From JAUNSR01 sp036655355 (lineage in GTDB: Bacteria; Bacteroidota; Bacteroidia; Bacteroidales; JAUNSR01): 64,000 bases of DNA. The notes beneath the pieces are model-generated. The model was given only the letters and a program-made list of their open reading frames with translations. It searched no databases and was not told the DNA's origin. Positions 61,230-64,000 of this stretch are shown piece after piece. Made by a program: the position numbers and the translations under genes. Numbering within the stretch: position 1 is the first letter of the stretch; each line of letters begins with the position of its first letter. The DNA is taken from NCBI GenBank assembly GCA_036655355.1, contig JAVVQG010000003.1, positions 124,001-188,000 on the forward strand, written 5' to 3'.

Positions 61230-62429
61230 TTACTTCACTCCTAATTTCTTTGCGATGTGTTTTGGAAGCGCATCTTTATGAACGATGTAGTTCATTGTTT
61301 TCGCTTTGAAGAAAGGTTCTGAAATGTACCAGAAGCCTTTGTATTTACCTGCTTCACCCCAAGAGTTTTTGATCATGTAGTACTTCGCACCGTTCTGATC
61401 TTTAGCGATACCGTAGATCTGCATACCGTGGTCGTCAGTCGTCTCGAAGTTATCGAAGCCCTTCTGGCGACTTTCCTGTGTTACAGACTGTTCGCGGCTC
61501 GGACCTTCCATCATTTTCTTGATCTCCTCCTCTTTCTCTTTCGCAGACAATCCCAACCAACGGGCAGCATCCGATCCGCTCAGTTCAGTACCTTCAACAT
61601 CCGGAAGGATACCGATACCGTCTCTGTTGAATCCTTTCTCGCTTACGTCAGCACCCCATGCAATGGTGTATCCTTTGTTGATCGCGTTATCCGCAATCTC
61701 AACCAATTCATTCAAAGGCACGTTGTACGACTCGCTCCAACGCCAGTTGTCAGGAATCTCAAGCGGGAACTGTGTATAGAAAGGATGATGCGTATAAGAT
61801 GTGATGCTCACATAATCATCGGCATTCAAGCCCAAAGAAGCCGCATAACTTTTAGCATCGTACTCTTTTCCATCTACCTTGAATGTAGCAGGAAGTTCGC
61901 CCAGGTAAGCATCCAGGATACCGTCGAAACCATTCTTCCATGCCGGCGTAAGTTTCTTCATGTTAAGCAAAGGCTTGATATAGGCGCTTGTAACTGCATC
62001 AAGTTCGTTGTGTACATGTTTCTCTTCACCGTAATTCAATCCGGCATAAACACTTTCAGGCATTGCTCCGTAGTTTTTCAACACATAAAGCACATCATAG
62101 AAAGAACCTCCGGGTCCGAAATTATTATTTCCATGCATACGCACATATTTGTCTGCCTTATCAGACAAGCTGTGGTAAACCACGAACATCTCCGAAAGGT
62201 CTGTTTCCGGTTTTCCCATACGAATCAATTCCGATTCAAGGAATCCCAAACCGGAGAAACTCCAGCAAGTACTGGAACGGTTCTGGTTTTTAACAGATGT
62301 GATCGGTAGTTCTTTCACGGTCGTAAACTCGAAGCCTTTTTTCGCTTCCTCTTTCTGTGGAGTAGCCTCCTGTGCCATTGCCGGCATGGTAGCTGCCGCT
62401 ACCAAAGCATAGAGTAATGTTTTCTTCAT
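61230..62429 (-). CDS. C1B family cysteine aminopeptidase (bleomycin hydrolase/PepC type), exported
   Basis: I start at 62429, where MKKTLLYALVAAATMPAMA gives a signal peptide; the upstream frame to 62468 adds 13 residues. The 399-residue product has the papain-like triad in bleomycin-hydrolase context: Cys55 in NQNRSSTCWSFSGLGFLE, His in TDDHGMQIYGIAKD and Asn in MIKNSWGEAGKYKG. PepC enzymes are usually cytosolic; the signal peptide points to a periplasmic or outer location, as in other Bacteroidetes members. It follows the S41 protease gene after 77 bp and may share its transcript. Confidence 0.92.
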   Translation of the reverse strand: MKKTLLYALVAAATMPAMAQEATPQKEEAKKGFEFTTVKELPITSVKNQNRSSTCWSFSGLGFLESELIRMGKPETDLSEMFVVYHSLSDKADKYVRMHGNNNFGPGGSFYDVLYVLKNYGAMPESVYAGLNYGEEKHVHNELDAVTSAYIKPLLNMKKLTPAWKNGFDGILDAYLGELPATFKVDGKEYDAKSYAASLGLNADDYVSITSYTHHPFYTQFPLEIPDNWRWSESYNVPLNELVEIADNAINKGYTIAWGADVSEKGFNRDGIGILPDVEGTELSGSDAARWLGLSAKEKEEEIKKMMEGPSREQSVTQESRQKGFDNFETTDDHGMQIYGIAKDQNGAKYYMIKNSWGEAGKYKGFWYISEPFFKAKTMNYIVHKDALPKHIAKKLGVK

Positions 62430-62506
62430 GCCAATGATTATATTCGTGAATCGCAACACGACCTTCAAAAAGAATCCGCGTTGCGATTCGGGTAAGTAGG
62501 ATTCAG

Positions 62507-64000
62507 TTATTTATTCAACGTTTTATTGTAAAGCGAAGGGTCTGCTAGAATCTCTTTCGATTTCTTCAGCTCCTTATCACTCTGCAACATGGTGATGATC
62601 TCGCCCTTTTCATAGAAATAGCGCTTCACGATCTCTTGTTTCAACATCTGACTGATTTCGGGACGGAATGTGTCCAGGTCGCGGTCTAGATTGTGGTTCA
62701 ATTTCGCTTCCAACGCTTCAAATTCAGCTTTCGCCTCTTCTGAATAACCTTCGAATTCAGCAACTTTCTTCAATTCTTTCAGCACTTTATCACTCTGACG
62801 ATCGTACGTGAAATTCTTTGCTTTCACAAAATTCTTGAACTCGTCGTAATCCGCATCGGTCAGATCGAACTTACGGATATCGCCTATCGACTCATGTTTA
62901 TTTGAATATTCGGTGGCATAATCGAAAACCACCAAATCGCGCATCATGTACAAAGCAATGTTCGACGCACGCTCCTGTTCAACCGTAAAATCGGGGGTGA
63001 TACCACCGCCATCGCGTACAGGACGGCCGTTGGCTGTCTTGAATACGTGTGTCAGTGAATCGGGAATTCGACCCACACTGCCGTCAGGATTACGGTTGCT
63101 GTAATCGATCGCCTGAATCAGACGACCGCTCGGAATGTAATATTTTGCCGTAGTCACTTTCACCATGCCGTTGTAAGGAATCGGACGCGTAGTCTGTACC
63201 AATCCTTTTCCAAAGGTGCGTTCCCCCACGATTACCGCGCGATCCAGGTCCTGAAGCGCACCGGCTACGATTTCCGCAGCGGAAGCAGACCCGCGACTCA
63301 CCATCACCACCAATGGGATTTCAGTATCCACCGGCTCCTGTGTGGTTTTGTAGGTACGGTCCCAATTCTTCACCTTTCCGCGGGTAGAGAGTACCTCCTG
63401 CCCTTTCGGAACGAACAGATTGACGATCTGCACCGCATCCTCCATGATTCCTCCGGGATTATTACGCAGGTCAAGCACCAACGATTTCATCGCCGGATTT
63501 TTCTTTAGATCGATCAACGCGGCTTTCACCTCTTTGGCCGCCTTATCGGTAAAGCTCGACAGGTAGATATAGCCCACGCTGTCACTCACCATTCCGTAAT
63601 AGGGAACGGCGTTCATCAATATTTTTTTTCTTGTGATCTCCTTCTCAATCGGTTCCGGAGTTCCGGGACGTCCGATTTTGATTTTCATTTTCGTATTGGC
63701 GGGTCCTTTCAACTTCTCACTGACCTGAGCCACCTTTTTACCGATCATGGAAACATCATCGATAGCCAGAATCACGTCGCCTGCACGCAGGTCGTTCTGC
63801 TGAGCCGGCATCCCCTCGTAAGGGTCCGTCAGAATCACGGAGTCGCCCCGTTGGGTAATCACCGAACCGATACCACCGTACTCGCCGGTAGTCATCGTAT
63901 TAAAATCTTCTTGTTCCGATTCGGGAATATAGGTCGTATAAGGGTCGAGCTGCATCAGCATCGCATCGATACCGTTACGCACCACCTCTTCCGTTTTAAT
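62507..64000 (-). CDS. S41 family C-terminal processing peptidase, 5' end cut by window edge
   Basis: The frame is open to the window edge (last codons IKTEE before VVRNG), so the N-terminus is missing; 497 codons are visible. A PDZ domain (about the first 95 residues: TGEYGGIGSVITQRGDSVILT, GDVILAIDD) is followed by the S41 catalytic region. The serine is in VSRGSASAAEIVAGAL and the lysine in GERTFGKGLVQT. A C-terminal helical part (ESIGDIRKF ... LKQEIVKRYFYEKGEI) completes the Bacteroidetes CtpA/Prc type. Such proteases trim exported proteins in the periplasm. Confidence 0.93.
   Translation of the reverse strand: MKTEEVVRNGIDAMLMQLDPYTTYIPESEQEDFNTMTTGEYGGIGSVITQRGDSVILTDPYEGMPAQQNDLRAGDVILAIDDVSMIGKKVAQVSEKLKGPANTKMKIKIGRPGTPEPIEKEITRKKILMNAVPYYGMVSDSVGYIYLSSFTDKAAKEVKAALIDLKKNPAMKSLVLDLRNNPGGIMEDAVQIVNLFVPKGQEVLSTRGKVKNWDRTYKTTQEPVDTEIPLVVMVSRGSASAAEIVAGALQDLDRAVIVGERTFGKGLVQTTRPIPYNGMVKVTTAKYYIPSGRLIQAIDYSNRNPDGSVGRIPDSLTHVFKTANGRPVRDGGGITPDFTVEQERASNIALYMMRDLVVFDYATEYSNKHESIGDIRKFDLTDADYDEFKNFVKAKNFTYDRQSDKVLKELKKVAEFEGYSEEAKAEFEALEAKLNHNLDRDLDTFRPEISQMLKQEIVKRYFYEKGEIITMLQSDKELKKSKEILADPSLYNKTLNK

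Noticed and set aside
1..64000. CRISPR arrays, prophage, transposase or restriction/defence genes
   Set aside because: I looked for regular spacer repeats, integrases, transposases and known defence motifs in all large frames and found none.

Overview
The window is chromosomal DNA from a Bacteroidota bacterium of the order Bacteroidales, most likely the Parabacteroides/Tannerella branch (inference). The signs are a SusC/SusD glycan-uptake locus, a type IX secretion (T9SS) component (PorZ) with a T9SS cargo protease, a CAB-ordered succinate dehydrogenase/fumarate reductase operon, ATP-type PEP carboxykinase, DUF2723 and DUF4271 proteins, and no consistent Shine-Dalgarno sequences. Exact matches to the Bacteroidetes -7 promoter box TAnnTTTG lie in front of most transcription units. 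There is no integrase, transposase, phage gene or CRISPR array; the window is mostly core genome plus one accessory locus.

Layout. 1-14 kb: upp, pckA, a giant secreted subtilisin-family protease (3268-10971) and topA with a histone-H1-like lysine/alanine tail. 14-19 kb: a two-gene operon of an outer-membrane barrel and a 1002-residue TPR protein. 19-33 kb: a polysaccharide utilization locus read leftward: membrane-spanning propeller/LuxR regulator, SusC, SusD, a PKD lipoprotein with a triplicated module, a GH16 endo-glucanase with BACON and LRR parts, and a GH3 beta-glucosidase. The enzyme pair suggests beta-1,3-glucan (laminarin-like) or mixed-linkage glucan as substrate. In this model GH16 cuts the chain outside the cell, SusD and the PKD lipoprotein capture pieces, SusC imports them and GH3 releases glucose. 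33-42 kb: NUDIX hydrolase, tRNA-Gln(UUG), tyrS, a tatD-yidD-rnpA-hemD-DUF4271-LOG cluster, two convergent SDR epimerases and a cation efflux protein. 42-47 kb: DUF2723 membrane protein, polysaccharide deacetylase and queG. 47-53 kb: the sdh/frd operon, a DUF2807 protein and dusB. 53-64 kb: leuS, YitT protein, rdgB-porZ-acyltransferase, a C1B peptidase and an S41 processing protease cut by the window edge.

The most unusual non-coding signals are three. (1) A roughly 70-nt element occurs twice (13749-13812 and 41012-41088), both copies in the same orientation upstream of minus-strand genes (topA and an SDR gene); its closing stem is kept by two compensatory base-pair changes. (2) Four AAGC-headed repeats sit at an exact 20-bp period in the spacer between the PUL regulator and susC. 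(3) Beside them is a compact GC-rich block of three overlapping, mutually exclusive perfect dyads.
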